Source of the DNA: Aurantimonas marianensis
GTDB taxonomy: Bacteria > Pseudomonadota > Alphaproteobacteria > Rhizobiales > Rhizobiaceae
NCBI RefSeq assembly: GCF_024195285.1
Contig: NZ_JALHBS010000100.1
Span: 1-42,978 of the forward strand
Direction of reading: 5' to 3'
Length of the DNA stretch: 42,978 nucleotides
The translations under genes and the position numbers were made by a program. Positions 7,633 through 15,912 of the stretch are shown here, piece by piece; the first letter of the stretch is position 1, and each line of letters begins with the position of its first letter. The notes under the pieces are model-generated. The model had not been told where the DNA came from. It saw nothing but the letters and a program-made list of their open reading frames with translations, and searched no databases.

Positions 7633-8372
7633 GCGCGGCGACCGGAACACTCTATGGTCTCGGCGTCGGGCCGGGCGACCCTGAGCTCCTGACGCTGAAG
7701 GCTCTGCGCCTTCTCAAGGCGGCGCCGGTCGTCGCCTATCCAGCGCCCGATCACGGCACAAGCTTCGCCCGCGCCATCGTCGCGGAATATCTTTCGGCCG
7801 AACAGGAGGAAATCCCGATCGTCGTGCCGATGCGCGTCGAGCGGTTTCCCGCCGCCGCGATCTACGACGAGGCGGCCGAGCGGATCGGCGCACGTCTGGC
7901 GGAAGGCCGTGACGTCGCCGTCCTGTGCGAGGGCGACCCGTTCTTCTATGGCTCTTTCATGTATCTCTTCGAGCGCCTTGCCAGCCGTTTCCCCACCGAG
8001 ATCGTGCCGGGAGTGTCCTCGGTGATGGCCGCGTCGGCGGCGCTGAAACGCCCGCTCGCCGCCCGCAACGATGTCCTGACCGTGATTCCCGGCCCGCTCG
8101 ACGACGCCGCGCTCGGCGCCCGGATCGAAGCGGCGGAGGCCTTCGCGATCATGAAGCTTGGCCGGCATTTTCCCCGGGTCAAGGCGCTGATCGAGACGCT
8201 GGGGCTGCTCGACCGCTGCGCCTATGCCGAAAGGGTGTCGCTGCCCGAGGAACGGTTGCTGCCGCTCCGTGACGTCTCGGGCGACGTCCCCTATTTTTCG
8301 ATGATCCTCGGCTATCGCGGCACGGAACCGGCGATCCGGGGCGCCGCCTTCGACCAGGAGCCGGCGCGATGA
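7629..8372 (+). CDS. cobI: precorrin-2 C20-methyltransferase
   Basis: 247 aa. SAM-dependent addition of the C20 methyl to (cobalt-)precorrin-2, the first dedicated corrin step. Family features are LYGLGVGPGDPELLTLKA at the N-terminus, the central CEGDPFFYGSF block and PGVSSVMAAS. The ATG at 7629 overlaps the cobL stop (ATGA); the same frame extends upstream inside cobL but only as a shadow. The stop overlaps cobJ in the same manner. CbiL is the cobalt-specific counterpart, and sequence alone does not decide which substrate is used. Confidence 0.95.
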   Translation: MSAATGTLYGLGVGPGDPELLTLKALRLLKAAPVVAYPAPDHGTSFARAIVAEYLSAEQEEIPIVVPMRVERFPAAAIYDEAAERIGARLAEGRDVAVLCEGDPFFYGSFMYLFERLASRFPTEIVPGVSSVMAASAALKRPLAARNDVLTVIPGPLDDAALGARIEAAEAFAIMKLGRHFPRVKALIETLGLLDRCAYAERVSLPEERLLPLRDVSGDVPYFSMILGYRGTEPAIRGAAFDQEPAR

Positions 8373-10192
8373 GTGAAAAGACCGCCGCGATCGTCATCCT
8401 TTCCGAAGCACCCCGGGCGCTGGCCGAGCGGGTAGCGGCCCTGATCGGCGGCGCGGTGCATGGCCCGGCCAGGCGCTGCCCGGATGCCGCGATCGTCTTC
8501 GATGAGGCGGGACCGCATCTGCGCGCCCTGTTCCGCGAAGGCCGGCCCGTTGTCGCGGTGATGGCGACAGGGGCATTGATCCGCATCCTTGCGCCGCTCA
8601 TCGCCGACAAACAGGCGGAGCCACCCGTCGTCGCCCTCGCCGAGGACGGCTCGGTCGCAGTGCCGCTCTTGGGCGGCCATCACGGCGCCAACGATCTGGC
8701 CCGCAAGATCGCCGACGATCTGGGCGGCGTTGCCGCGATCACCACCGCCGGTGACTTGCGCTTCGGTGTCGCGCTCGACGCGCCGCCGCCCGGCTGGCGG
8801 CTGGAAAATCCCGAAGGCGCCAAACAGGCGATGGCCGATCTCGTCGCCGGCGCAACCGCGCGGCTCGACGGCGAGGCGGCGTGGCTGTCCGCCTCGCGCC
8901 TTCCTTTCGCGCCCGACGGCACGGTTCGGCTTTCGGTCACGGAAGAGGCGCGCGCGCCGGTCGCCGGCGAACTGCTTTATCGCCCACAAACCCACATCCT
9001 CGGGATTGGCAGCGAGCGCGGCGCGCCGGTCGCGGAGGCCATTGAACTGGCGGACCGCGTTCTCGCCGAGGCCGGCATCACCCCGCTGTCGCTGGCGGCC
9101 GTCGCCTCGATCGATCTGAAGGCCGACGAGGCGGCCATCCATTCCGTCGCCGAGAATTACGGCGTTCCCGCGCGCTTCTTCACTGCCTCCGAGCTGGAAA
9201 CCGAAGCGGGGCGTCTGGAAAATCCATCCGACATCGTCTTCGCCGAGACCGGCTGCCACGGCGTCGCCGAGGGCGCGGCACTCGCCGCCGCTGGCGCTGA
9301 AGGCCGGCTCGTCGTCGCCAAGCGCAAGAGCCGGCGGGTGACGGCGGCGCTCGGCCGGGCGCCGCGGCCGCTCGACCCGGCGCGGATCGGCCGCGCGCGC
9401 GGCACCCTGTTCGTCGTCGGCATCGGCCCCGGCGGCGAGGAATGGCGCTCGCCGGAAGTCAGCCGCATGGTCGAGACGGCAAGCGATCTTGTCGGCTATT
9501 CGCTCTATCTCGACCTGCTCGGGCCGCTGACGAATGGCAAGATGCGGCACGATTTCGACCTCGGCAAGGAAGAGGCGCGGGTGCGCCACGCGATGGAACT
9601 GGCCGGCGAGGGCCGCACCGTCGGGCTCGTCTGCTCGGGCGACGCCGGCATCTATGCGATGGCTACGCTGGTCTTCGAACTCATCGACAAGGGCGGGGTG
9701 TCGGACGCCGCGCGGCGGACCGCCATCCAGTGCTCACCGGGCATTTCCGCCCTGCAAGGGGCGGCCGCCCGCGCCGGCGCCCCGCTCGGCCACGATTTCT
9801 GCACCATCTCGCTGTCCGACCTGTTGACGCCGTGGGACGACATCCAGCGGCGGGTGCGCTCGGCGGCCGAGGCCGATTTCGTCATCGCCTTCTACAATCC
9901 CGTGTCGAAGAAGCGCCGCACCCAGTTGGCCTTCGCCCGCGACGAACTGCTGAAGCATCGCCCCGCCGCGACGCCGGTGATCCTCGCGACCAATCTCGGT
10001 CGGGACGGCGAACGGGTTCGGTTCGTGCCGCTCGCCGAGCTCGACATCGACGATGTCGACATGCTGACCGTGGTGATCGTCGGCTCGTCTGAGACAAGGC
10101 TGGTCACCACCGGCGACGGGCGCCAATGGGCCTATACGCCGCGCGGCTATGCGGCAAAGGCGGGAACGGGGATGCAGATCGGTGCGGCTTGA
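8369..10192 (+). CDS. cobJ: CbiG-CobJ fusion: cobalt-precorrin-5A hydrolase-like + precorrin-3B C17-methyltransferase
   Basis: 607 aa. Residues 1 to about 140 are a CbiG N-terminal domain (MATGALIRILAPL, PLLGGHHGANDLA). Residues 205-335 are the CbiG C-terminal/CobE-like domain (LGIGSERGAPVAEAIE, ETGCHGVAEGAAL). Residues 345-600 are CobJ/CbiH (LFVVGIGPGG, VCSGDAGIYAMA, CSPGISALQGAAARAGAP, FYNPVSKKRR), which methylates C17 and contracts the ring. CbiG opens the ring-A lactone and releases acetaldehyde in the cobalt-first route. Fusions of this kind are known in several proteobacteria. It overlaps cobI by four bases. After its stop the operon is interrupted by a toxin-antitoxin pair before cobM. 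Confidence 0.94.
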   Translation: MSEKTAAIVILSEAPRALAERVAALIGGAVHGPARRCPDAAIVFDEAGPHLRALFREGRPVVAVMATGALIRILAPLIADKQAEPPVVALAEDGSVAVPLLGGHHGANDLARKIADDLGGVAAITTAGDLRFGVALDAPPPGWRLENPEGAKQAMADLVAGATARLDGEAAWLSASRLPFAPDGTVRLSVTEEARAPVAGELLYRPQTHILGIGSERGAPVAEAIELADRVLAEAGITPLSLAAVASIDLKADEAAIHSVAENYGVPARFFTASELETEAGRLENPSDIVFAETGCHGVAEGAALAAAGAEGRLVVAKRKSRRVTAALGRAPRPLDPARIGRARGTLFVVGIGPGGEEWRSPEVSRMVETASDLVGYSLYLDLLGPLTNGKMRHDFDLGKEEARVRHAMELAGEGRTVGLVCSGDAGIYAMATLVFELIDKGGVSDAARRTAIQCSPGISALQGAAARAGAPLGHDFCTISLSDLLTPWDDIQRRVRSAAEADFVIAFYNPVSKKRRTQLAFARDELLKHRPAATPVILATNLGRDGERVRFVPLAELDIDDVDMLTVVIVGSSETRLVTTGDGRQWAYTPRGYAAKAGTGMQIGAA

Positions 10193-10217
10193 TGTAAATT
10201 AAAGCATATGGGATAAA
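10189..10217 (+). promoter_or_regulatory. candidate internal promoter for the TumE/TumA pair
   Basis: TTGATG (10189-10194), 17 bp, then GATAAA (10212-10217) resemble a sigma-70 promoter, in a short AT-rich patch between the cobJ stop and the toxin start. No other such AT-rich gap exists in the operon. A chance match cannot be excluded. Confidence 0.3.
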
Positions 10218-10224
10218 GAACATC

Positions 10225-10512
10225 ATGAAGGCGCAGTTGCTGGACCGCCGGAAGGAGAACTTGCGGAACGGCGCCATCGTCGAAATCACCATCTGGCGCC
10301 TGCCGGCGCCCACGTCCGAGCGGCCGCATGGGCTTAAATATTCGCTCTTCTATGGACGGCCGGGCAAACGGATCATCGGCTACGACAATGAAAGGGGCAA
10401 AGGCGATCACCGACACTATCGAGGCCGTGAGGAACCTTATGTCTTCGTCGATATCGCTACGCTCCTCGATGATTTTCAGCAGGACATCGAGAAGGAGCTG
10501 AAAGATGGATGA
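10225..10512 (+). CDS. TumE-family toxin (toxin-antitoxin)
   Basis: 95 aa. The sequence follows the TumE (DUF6516) pattern: KAQLLDRRKENLRNGAIVEI, a WRLPAP segment, LKYSLFYGRPGKRIIGYDNE, and the diagnostic GKGDHRHYRGREEPY block (about residues 58-72), then a C-terminal helix with DDFQQDIEKEL. The toxin gene comes first and overlaps its antitoxin by eight bases (10505-10512). It sits between cobJ and cobM, in the same direction, where cob operons normally have only cob genes. The start at 10225 is the only reasonable ATG, although the ribosome site is weak. The molecular target of TumE is not evident from the sequence. Confidence 0.82.
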   Translation: MKAQLLDRRKENLRNGAIVEITIWRLPAPTSERPHGLKYSLFYGRPGKRIIGYDNERGKGDHRHYRGREEPYVFVDIATLLDDFQQDIEKELKDG

Positions 10513-10870
10513 AGTCATCGTCAAGGTTTCGTCTCTCGATGAGTTCTTCGATGAGGCGAAGGTGGCCGCTCGCCGTTTCGATGCGGGGGATTTCACCCCG
10601 TCGCCGGCCGCTTGCCTTGGATTCGAGACCGCCGAGCTGTTGCTGAAGACCTTGACGCCCAACCGTTGGACCCTGCTCCGTTCGCTTCGAAAAGCCGGCC
10701 CCATGTCGATCCGGGCTCTTTCCCGGCTGCTTGGACGCGACTATCGGGGGGTCCACTCGGATGTTTCGGCGCTTCTGGAGCTTGGCTTGATCGATCGGGA
10801 CGACAAGGGCCTGATCCGCGTCCCTTGGTCGAAAATCACCGCCGAACTGTCCATCGAAGAGGCCGCATGA
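10505..10870 (+). CDS. TumA-family antitoxin, winged-helix DNA-binding protein
   Basis: 121 aa. The N-terminal part (1-45) includes DEFFDEAKVAARRFD, probably the toxin-contacting segment. Residues 50-115 form a winged helix-turn-helix (TPNRWTLLRSLRKAGPMSIRALSRLLGRDYRGVHSDVSALLELGLI), as in MarR/HVO_A0114-like regulators that serve as antitoxins for TumE. Its start lies inside tumE and its stop overlaps the cobM start by four bases (ATGA at 10867-10870). Thus cobM is predicted to be translated by ribosomes leaving the antitoxin gene. As a DNA-binding protein it may repress an internal promoter ahead of tumE and so influence cobM. Confidence 0.82.
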   Translation: MDEVIVKVSSLDEFFDEAKVAARRFDAGDFTPSPAACLGFETAELLLKTLTPNRWTLLRSLRKAGPMSIRALSRLLGRDYRGVHSDVSALLELGLIDRDDKGLIRVPWSKITAELSIEEAA

Positions 10871-11646
10871 CCGTCCACTTTATCGGCGCCGGTCCCGGCG
10901 CGCCGGACCTGATCACCGTTCGCGGCCTGCGGCTGATCGAGGCCTGTCCGGTCTGTCTCTATGCCGGCTCGCTTGTGCCGGCGGAAATCGTCAAGGCCGC
11001 GCCCGAGGGGGCGCGCGTGCGCGATACCGCCCCGATGACGCTCGACGAGATCATCGCGGAGATGCAGGCGGCCCACGAGGCCGGCAAGGACGTCGCGCGG
11101 GTGCATTCGGGCGACCCGTCGCTCTACGGTGCCATCGCCGAGCAGATGCGCCGGCTGGATGCGCTCGCCATTCCCTACGACGTCACGCCGGGCGTGCCGG
11201 CCTTCGCGGCGGCGGCGGCGGCTCTGCAAAAGGAACTGACGGTCCCGGAAATCTGCCAGACGGTGATCCTCACCCGCACGGCGATGAAATCGTCGAAGAT
11301 GCCGGAAGGCGAGGAGCTATCGACCCTCGGCCGGAGCGGCGCGACGCTGGCGATCCATCTGTCGGTGCGCAACATTCCGCACATCCAGCGCGAGCTCCTG
11401 CCGCTGCCGGCCTACGGCGAGAACTGCCCGGCGGTCATCGCCTACCGGGTCGGCTGGCCGGATGAGACCTTCATCCACGGCACGCTCGGCGACATCCACA
11501 AAAAGGCGCGCGCGGCCAAACTGACGCGCACCGCGCTGATCTTCGTCGGCCGGGCGCTGGGCGCCGAGGATTTCATCGATTCCAAGCTTTACGACGCCGG
11601 TCACGTCCATGTGCTGCGGCCGAAGCGCAAGACGCTCGCTTCGTGA
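10867..11646 (+). CDS. cobM: precorrin-4 C11-methyltransferase
   Basis: 259 aa. SAM-dependent methylation at C11 of (cobalt-)precorrin-4. Typical blocks: VHFIGAGPGAPDLITVRG, VCLYAGSLVP, VHSGDPSLYGAI, VTPGVPAFAAAAA and ILTRTAMKSSKMPEGE. The ATG at 10867 yields the standard N-terminus and overlaps the TumA stop. The gene therefore depends on read-through of the inserted toxin-antitoxin pair or on a promoter belonging to it. Its stop is one base away from the convergent cobK stop. CbiF is the cobalt-specific counterpart. Confidence 0.96.
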   Translation: MTVHFIGAGPGAPDLITVRGLRLIEACPVCLYAGSLVPAEIVKAAPEGARVRDTAPMTLDEIIAEMQAAHEAGKDVARVHSGDPSLYGAIAEQMRRLDALAIPYDVTPGVPAFAAAAAALQKELTVPEICQTVILTRTAMKSSKMPEGEELSTLGRSGATLAIHLSVRNIPHIQRELLPLPAYGENCPAVIAYRVGWPDETFIHGTLGDIHKKARAAKLTRTALIFVGRALGAEDFIDSKLYDAGHVHVLRPKRKTLAS

Positions 11647-11647
11647 T

Positions 11648-12406
11648 CTAGACGGAAGGGTTCATGCCGATAAGGGTCAGCACCGCGTCGAGGGAACCGG
11701 CGACCGGCGGTGGAGCGCTGGGCGGCCGTTCGATCATGATCACCGGCAGGCCGAGCCGCCGCGCGGCTTCGACCTTGGCGTATGAGGCCGCGCCGCCGGA
11801 ATTGCGGCAGACCAGATGGGTGATGGCGAGCCGCTGGAGCAATTCCGCCTCCTCGTCGGCGTCCGGCGACGGACGGCTTAGCACGATCTCGGCCGAAAAC
11901 GGCAGCGGCGGGTCCGGTGGCTCGATCATCCGCACCACGAGGTCGAGATCGGGCCGGCGCGCGAAGGGCGTCAGATGCTGCCGGCCCAGCGCCAGAAGCG
12001 GCCGCGCCTTTGCCGGCAAAGCATCGCAGGCATCGCCGAGGCAAGCGACGCAAGTCCAGCGGTCGCCCGTTTGCGGCTCCCAGGCGGGACGGACCAGCGC
12101 GACGCGCGGCACGCCGGCGGTCTCAGCGGCTTTCACCGCATTGCGCGAGATGCCGGCGGCAAAGGGATGTGTCGCGTCGACGAGATGGGTGACGCCTTCC
12201 CGGGCGAGGAACGCCGCGAGACCATCGGCGCCGCCGAATCCTCCGACGCGAACCGCGCAATCCTCGGGGAGCACCGGCGTCGCCGTTCGGCCGGCGAGCG
12301 AAAGCAAGATCCTTGCATCCGGTCGCATGATGCGAATCCGGCTAACCAGCCGGTTGGCCTCCGCCGTCCCGCCGAGGACGAGGATGATCTCAGTCGGTGC
12401 GGGCAA
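11648..12406 (-). CDS. cobK: precorrin-6A reductase
   Basis: 252 aa. NAD(P)H-dependent reduction of the macrocycle of (cobalt-)precorrin-6A. Features: IILVLGGTAEANRLV nucleotide-binding start, VTHLVDATHPFA (conserved Asp-Ala-Thr-His-Pro-Phe), and LVCRNSGGAASYAKVEAARRLG near the C-terminus. The best start is TTG at 12406, which overlaps the cbiD 3' end by 17 bases; no ATG or GTG lies early enough in the frame to preserve the GGTAEA motif. It forms a two-gene minus-strand unit with cbiD, embedded between plus-strand cobM and cobB. CbiJ is the equivalent in cobalt-first pathways. Confidence 0.93.
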   Translation of the reverse strand: MPAPTEIILVLGGTAEANRLVSRIRIMRPDARILLSLAGRTATPVLPEDCAVRVGGFGGADGLAAFLAREGVTHLVDATHPFAAGISRNAVKAAETAGVPRVALVRPAWEPQTGDRWTCVACLGDACDALPAKARPLLALGRQHLTPFARRPDLDLVVRMIEPPDPPLPFSAEIVLSRPSPDADEEAELLQRLAITHLVCRNSGGAASYAKVEAARRLGLPVIMIERPPSAPPPVAGSLDAVLTLIGMNPSV

Positions 12407-13553
12407 GGATCGCGCCCTCCCGATCGACGACGACGATGTGCGGCGTCACCGGCGCGCCGCGCAGGATATCGGCCGCGCTTTGCCGCGCCCGCTCGGCGAT
12501 GGCGGCGGACAGATCGATCCCCTCGCCGGCGCAAAGCTCCAGCACCGCCTTCGCGGTGTTGGCGGCAAGGATCGCTGGACGCAGCGCATCGGCCTGATCC
12601 GGCGAAAGGTCGCCGGCGATGTCGGCGAGAAAGGCAAAATCCACCTGGCTGCGGCCGGAGTGCAGGTCCATCGCGCCCTGCGCCAGCTTGGTGAGCTTGG
12701 CGAAGCCGCCGGCGATGGTGACGCGGTCGACGGGATGGACGCGCAGATATTTGAGCAGGCCGCCGGCAAAGTCGCCCATGTCCAGCCAGGCGCTCTCCGG
12801 CAATTCGGGATAGAGCGCCCGGGCGGCGTCCTCGCTGGCCGAGCCGGTGGCGCCGACCACATGGGTGAGCCCCGCCGCGCGCGCCACGTCGACGCCGCGA
12901 TGGATCGAATGGATCCAGGCCGAGCAGGAGAAGGGGTGGACGATCCCCGTGGTGCCGAGGATCGACAGCCCGCCAACAATGCCGAGGCGCGGGTTCCAGG
13001 TTTGCCGCGCCAGCGCCTCGCCGTCGGTGACGGAGATCTCGATGGCGACGTCGGCCGCGCGGCCGGGATGAGCGCAGAGGTCGTCGATCACACCCCTGAT
13101 CATGCGGCGCGGCACAGGGTTGATCGCTGGTTCGCCGGGCGGAATCGGCAGGCCGGCGCGGGTCACCGTGCCGACGCCGGGGCCGGCGGAAAAGACGATG
13201 CCGGAACCCGGCGCGCCGAAATGGACAGTCGCGACGATCTCGGCGAGATGCGTCACGTCCGGATCGTCGCCCGCGTCCTTGACGATGGCGGCCATCGCCC
13301 GGCCGCTTTCGAGCGCCGTCCGGTTGAGCGCGAAGGCGGGTGTCTCGCCCTTCGGCAGCACGATCTCCACCGGATCGGGAAAGTCCCCGGTCAAAAGCGC
13401 GGAAAGCGCCGCCTTGGTCGCGGCGGTGGCGCAGGCGCCCGTCGTCCAGCCGCGACGCAATGCGCCGGCCGGCTTGCCGTCGCCGCGCTGTTCCACCTTG
13501 CCGTCGCCGAGATTGAAACCCATGCCCGGCTTATAGGCGTCGCCCGCCGTCAC
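12390..13553 (-). CDS. cbiD: cobalt-precorrin-5B C1-methyltransferase
   Basis: 387 aa from a GTG at 13553; ATG at 13523 is an alternative, giving MGFNLGDGK, and neither has a strong ribosome site. CbiD methylates C1 after loss of the C2 unit. Family marks: LRRGWTTGACATAATKAA, the GSGIVFSAGPGVGTVTR block, INPVPRRMI, LGIVGGLSILGTTGIV, and HPVDRVTIAGGFAKLTKLAQG. CbiD is the counterpart in cobalt-first pathways of CobF, which is not in the window. It is transcribed divergently from cobB with only about 20 bp between starts, so their promoters must overlap coding sequence or each other. Confidence 0.95.
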   Translation of the reverse strand: MTAGDAYKPGMGFNLGDGKVEQRGDGKPAGALRRGWTTGACATAATKAALSALLTGDFPDPVEIVLPKGETPAFALNRTALESGRAMAAIVKDAGDDPDVTHLAEIVATVHFGAPGSGIVFSAGPGVGTVTRAGLPIPPGEPAINPVPRRMIRGVIDDLCAHPGRAADVAIEISVTDGEALARQTWNPRLGIVGGLSILGTTGIVHPFSCSAWIHSIHRGVDVARAAGLTHVVGATGSASEDAARALYPELPESAWLDMGDFAGGLLKYLRVHPVDRVTIAGGFAKLTKLAQGAMDLHSGRSQVDFAFLADIAGDLSPDQADALRPAILAANTAKAVLELCAGEGIDLSAAIAERARQSAADILRGAPVTPHIVVVDREGAILARTD

Positions 13554-13573
13554 GGAAAGCCGGAGGCCCGCCG

Positions 13574-14881
13574 ATGACGGGGCTCTTGATCGCGGCGCCG
13601 CATTCGGGCGCCGGCAAGACGACGGTGACGCTGGGGCTCTTGCGCGCGCTGCGGAGCTCCGGCGTGACCGTCGGCTCGGCCAAGGCCGGTCCCGACTATA
13701 TCGATCCGGCCTTTCACGCCGCGGCGAGCGGCGGCCCTTGCGTCAATCTCGATCCCTGGGCGATGCGTCCGGCACTGGTCGCCAGCCTTGCCGGTGAAGC
13801 ACACCAGCAAGGCGAGGCCTTCGTCGTCGAAGCCATGATGGGTCTGTTCGACGGCGCGGCGGACGGCAGCGGTTCGGCCGCCGATCTGGCGTCGATGCTG
13901 GACCTCAACATCGTCCTCGTCGTCGACTGCGCCAGACAGTCCCATTCGGTCGCCGCGCTCGTCCGTGGTTTCGCCACCCATCGCGCCGACATCGCGATCG
14001 CCGGGCTGATTCTCAACCGCGTCGGTTCCGACCGGCATGAGAGCCTTTTGCGCGAGGCGCTGGCGCCGCTGGTCATTCCGGTGCTCGGCGTGCTTCCACG
14101 CCAGCCCGATCTCGCGCTGCCCGAGCGCCATCTGGGTCTGGTCCAGGCCGGCGAGCACGGTGATCTAGAGGCCTTTATCGAGCACGCAGCGGGCTGGATC
14201 GAAGAAGGCTGCGACCTGCCCGCGTTGACGGCGCTCGCGAGTGCAGGTCTGGAACCGATGGCTGCCGCCTCCCCCGGATCCGTCGCACCGCTCGCGCCGC
14301 TCGGCCGGACGATCGCCGTGGCCCGGGACGACGCCTTCGCCTTCGCCTATCCGCATCTTCTTGCCGGCTGGCGGGATGCCGGCGCCGCGCTGTCGTTCTT
14401 CTCGCCGCTGGCGGGCGAGCCGCCGGACCCGGCGGCTGACGCGATCTATCTGCCCGGCGGCTATCCGGAGCTCCATGCCGGACGGCTCGCGGCGGCGTCG
14501 GCTTTCCTGGCCGGGACGCGGGCGGCGGCGGAGCGCGGCGCCGCGATCTATGGCGAGTGCGGCGGCTACATGGTGCTAGGCGAGACGCTCACCGACGGCG
14601 ACGGAAAGATTCATGCGATGCTCGGCCTGCTGCCGCTGGAAACGAGCTTTGCCCGACGCAAGCTGCATCTCGGCTATCGCCGGCTTGTCCCGCTCGGCGG
14701 CGGACCGTGGTCCGGTCCTTTGCGTGCGCATGAGTTCCACTATGCGTCGATCGTTGCCGAAGGGCCGGGAGAGGCGCTGTTCCAGGCGTCGGATGCGCGC
14801 GGCGCCGATTTAGGCCGTCATGGCCTTCGCCGGGGCCGTGTCAGCGGCTCGTTTCTCCATATCATCGACAGGGAATCCTGA
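13574..14881 (+). CDS. cobB: cobyrinate a,c-diamide synthase
   Basis: 435 aa. Amidates the a and c carboxylates of (cobalt-)hydrogenobyrinate with glutamine and ATP. The N-terminal domain has the P-loop APHSGAGKTT (G12-T17) and SAKAGPDYIDPAFH. The C-terminal GATase domain has nucleophile C329 in YGECGGYMVLGE and a His in GSFLHII. The known CobB and CbiA families cannot be separated on sight, so it could act before or after cobalt insertion. The stop shares a base with the cobC start (TGATG). It begins a plus-strand run cobB-cobC-cobD. Confidence 0.95.
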   Translation: MTGLLIAAPHSGAGKTTVTLGLLRALRSSGVTVGSAKAGPDYIDPAFHAAASGGPCVNLDPWAMRPALVASLAGEAHQQGEAFVVEAMMGLFDGAADGSGSAADLASMLDLNIVLVVDCARQSHSVAALVRGFATHRADIAIAGLILNRVGSDRHESLLREALAPLVIPVLGVLPRQPDLALPERHLGLVQAGEHGDLEAFIEHAAGWIEEGCDLPALTALASAGLEPMAAASPGSVAPLAPLGRTIAVARDDAFAFAYPHLLAGWRDAGAALSFFSPLAGEPPDPAADAIYLPGGYPELHAGRLAAASAFLAGTRAAAERGAAIYGECGGYMVLGETLTDGDGKIHAMLGLLPLETSFARRKLHLGYRRLVPLGGGPWSGPLRAHEFHYASIVAEGPGEALFQASDARGADLGRHGLRRGRVSGSFLHIIDRES

Positions 14882-15912
14882 TGCAGCCGGATGCCTCCGC
14901 CCTTCGCCACGGCGGCGCCCTCGACGCCGCGATCGCCCGGCATGGCGGCCGCCGCGCGGACTGGCTGGATCTGTCCACCGGCATCAATCCGGTTCCGTCG
15001 GAACTGCCGGAATTTCCGCCCGAAGCGTTCTCACGCCTGCCGGAAGCCAGCCTGGAACGGGCGGCGCTCGACGCCGCGCGCCGCGCTTATGGCGCGCCGG
15101 CCGACGCCGGCATCGTCGCCGCGCCGGGTTCGCAGGCGCTGATTTCGCTGCTGCCGTTCCTCCTGCCGCCGGCCGAGGACGCCATCGTCGAGCCGACCTA
15201 TGCGGAACACCGGCGGGCCTTCGCGGCGGCGGGGCATGCGGTGGCCGGGATCGAGCGGCCGGACGCCATCGCCGATACCGTGAAAGTCGCCGTCGTCGTC
15301 AATCCGAACAATCCGGACGGGCGGGTTTTCTCGCGAGCCGACTTGTTCGACCTTCACGAGCGCATGGCGGCGCGCGGCGGTCTCCTCGTGGTCGACGAAG
15401 CCTTCATGGACGTGACGCCCGACATGAGCCTGGCCTCGGAGGCCGGCCGGGGTGGCCTTTTGATCCATCGCTCCTTCGGCAAGTTCTTCGGCCTCGCCGG
15501 CCTTCGCCTCGGCTTCGCGCTGACCACGCCCGACCTCGCCGGGCGATTGTCTGAACGGCTCGGGCCGTGGGCGGTGTCGGGGCCGGCGCTGGTTTGCGCC
15601 GAGGCGCTTCTCGGTAACGTCGAAACAATCCAGATCACCCGCCAGCGCATCCGCCGTCAGGCCGAAATGCTGTTCGATGCAGTGCTCGACCGCCGGGCGC
15701 CATTGGTCGGACGCACCGCCCTGTTCGCGACCATTCGCTGCGAGCGGGCTGGCGCGCTGTCTAACGCGCTCTGTCGCCGGCGCATCCTGACGCGGCCCTT
15801 CGCCGAGCGGTCGGACTGGCTGCGGATCGGCAATCCGGCCGGTCCCGACGAGGCCGCGCGGCTGCGGGCGGCGCTGGGGGAAGCGCTTGATGAGATCGGC
15901 GACGGCGGATGA
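14881..15912 (+). CDS. cobC: threonine-phosphate decarboxylase (cobalamin side chain)
   Basis: 343 aa. PLP enzyme of aminotransferase class I/II fold that makes (R)-1-amino-2-propanol O-2-phosphate, the nucleotide-loop linker. Marks: the N-terminal HGG and LDLSTGINPVP segments typical of the family, VVNPNNPDGRV, LLVVDEAFMDV, and the PLP lysine K201 in HRSFGKFFGLAGLRLGF. The C-terminal small domain ends with RPFAERSDWLRIG. It overlaps both neighbours (one base with cobB, four with cobD), and its product is used directly by the next enzyme. Confidence 0.94.
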   Translation: MQPDASALRHGGALDAAIARHGGRRADWLDLSTGINPVPSELPEFPPEAFSRLPEASLERAALDAARRAYGAPADAGIVAAPGSQALISLLPFLLPPAEDAIVEPTYAEHRRAFAAAGHAVAGIERPDAIADTVKVAVVVNPNNPDGRVFSRADLFDLHERMAARGGLLVVDEAFMDVTPDMSLASEAGRGGLLIHRSFGKFFGLAGLRLGFALTTPDLAGRLSERLGPWAVSGPALVCAEALLGNVETIQITRQRIRRQAEMLFDAVLDRRAPLVGRTALFATIRCERAGALSNALCRRRILTRPFAERSDWLRIGNPAGPDEAARLRAALGEALDEIGDGG

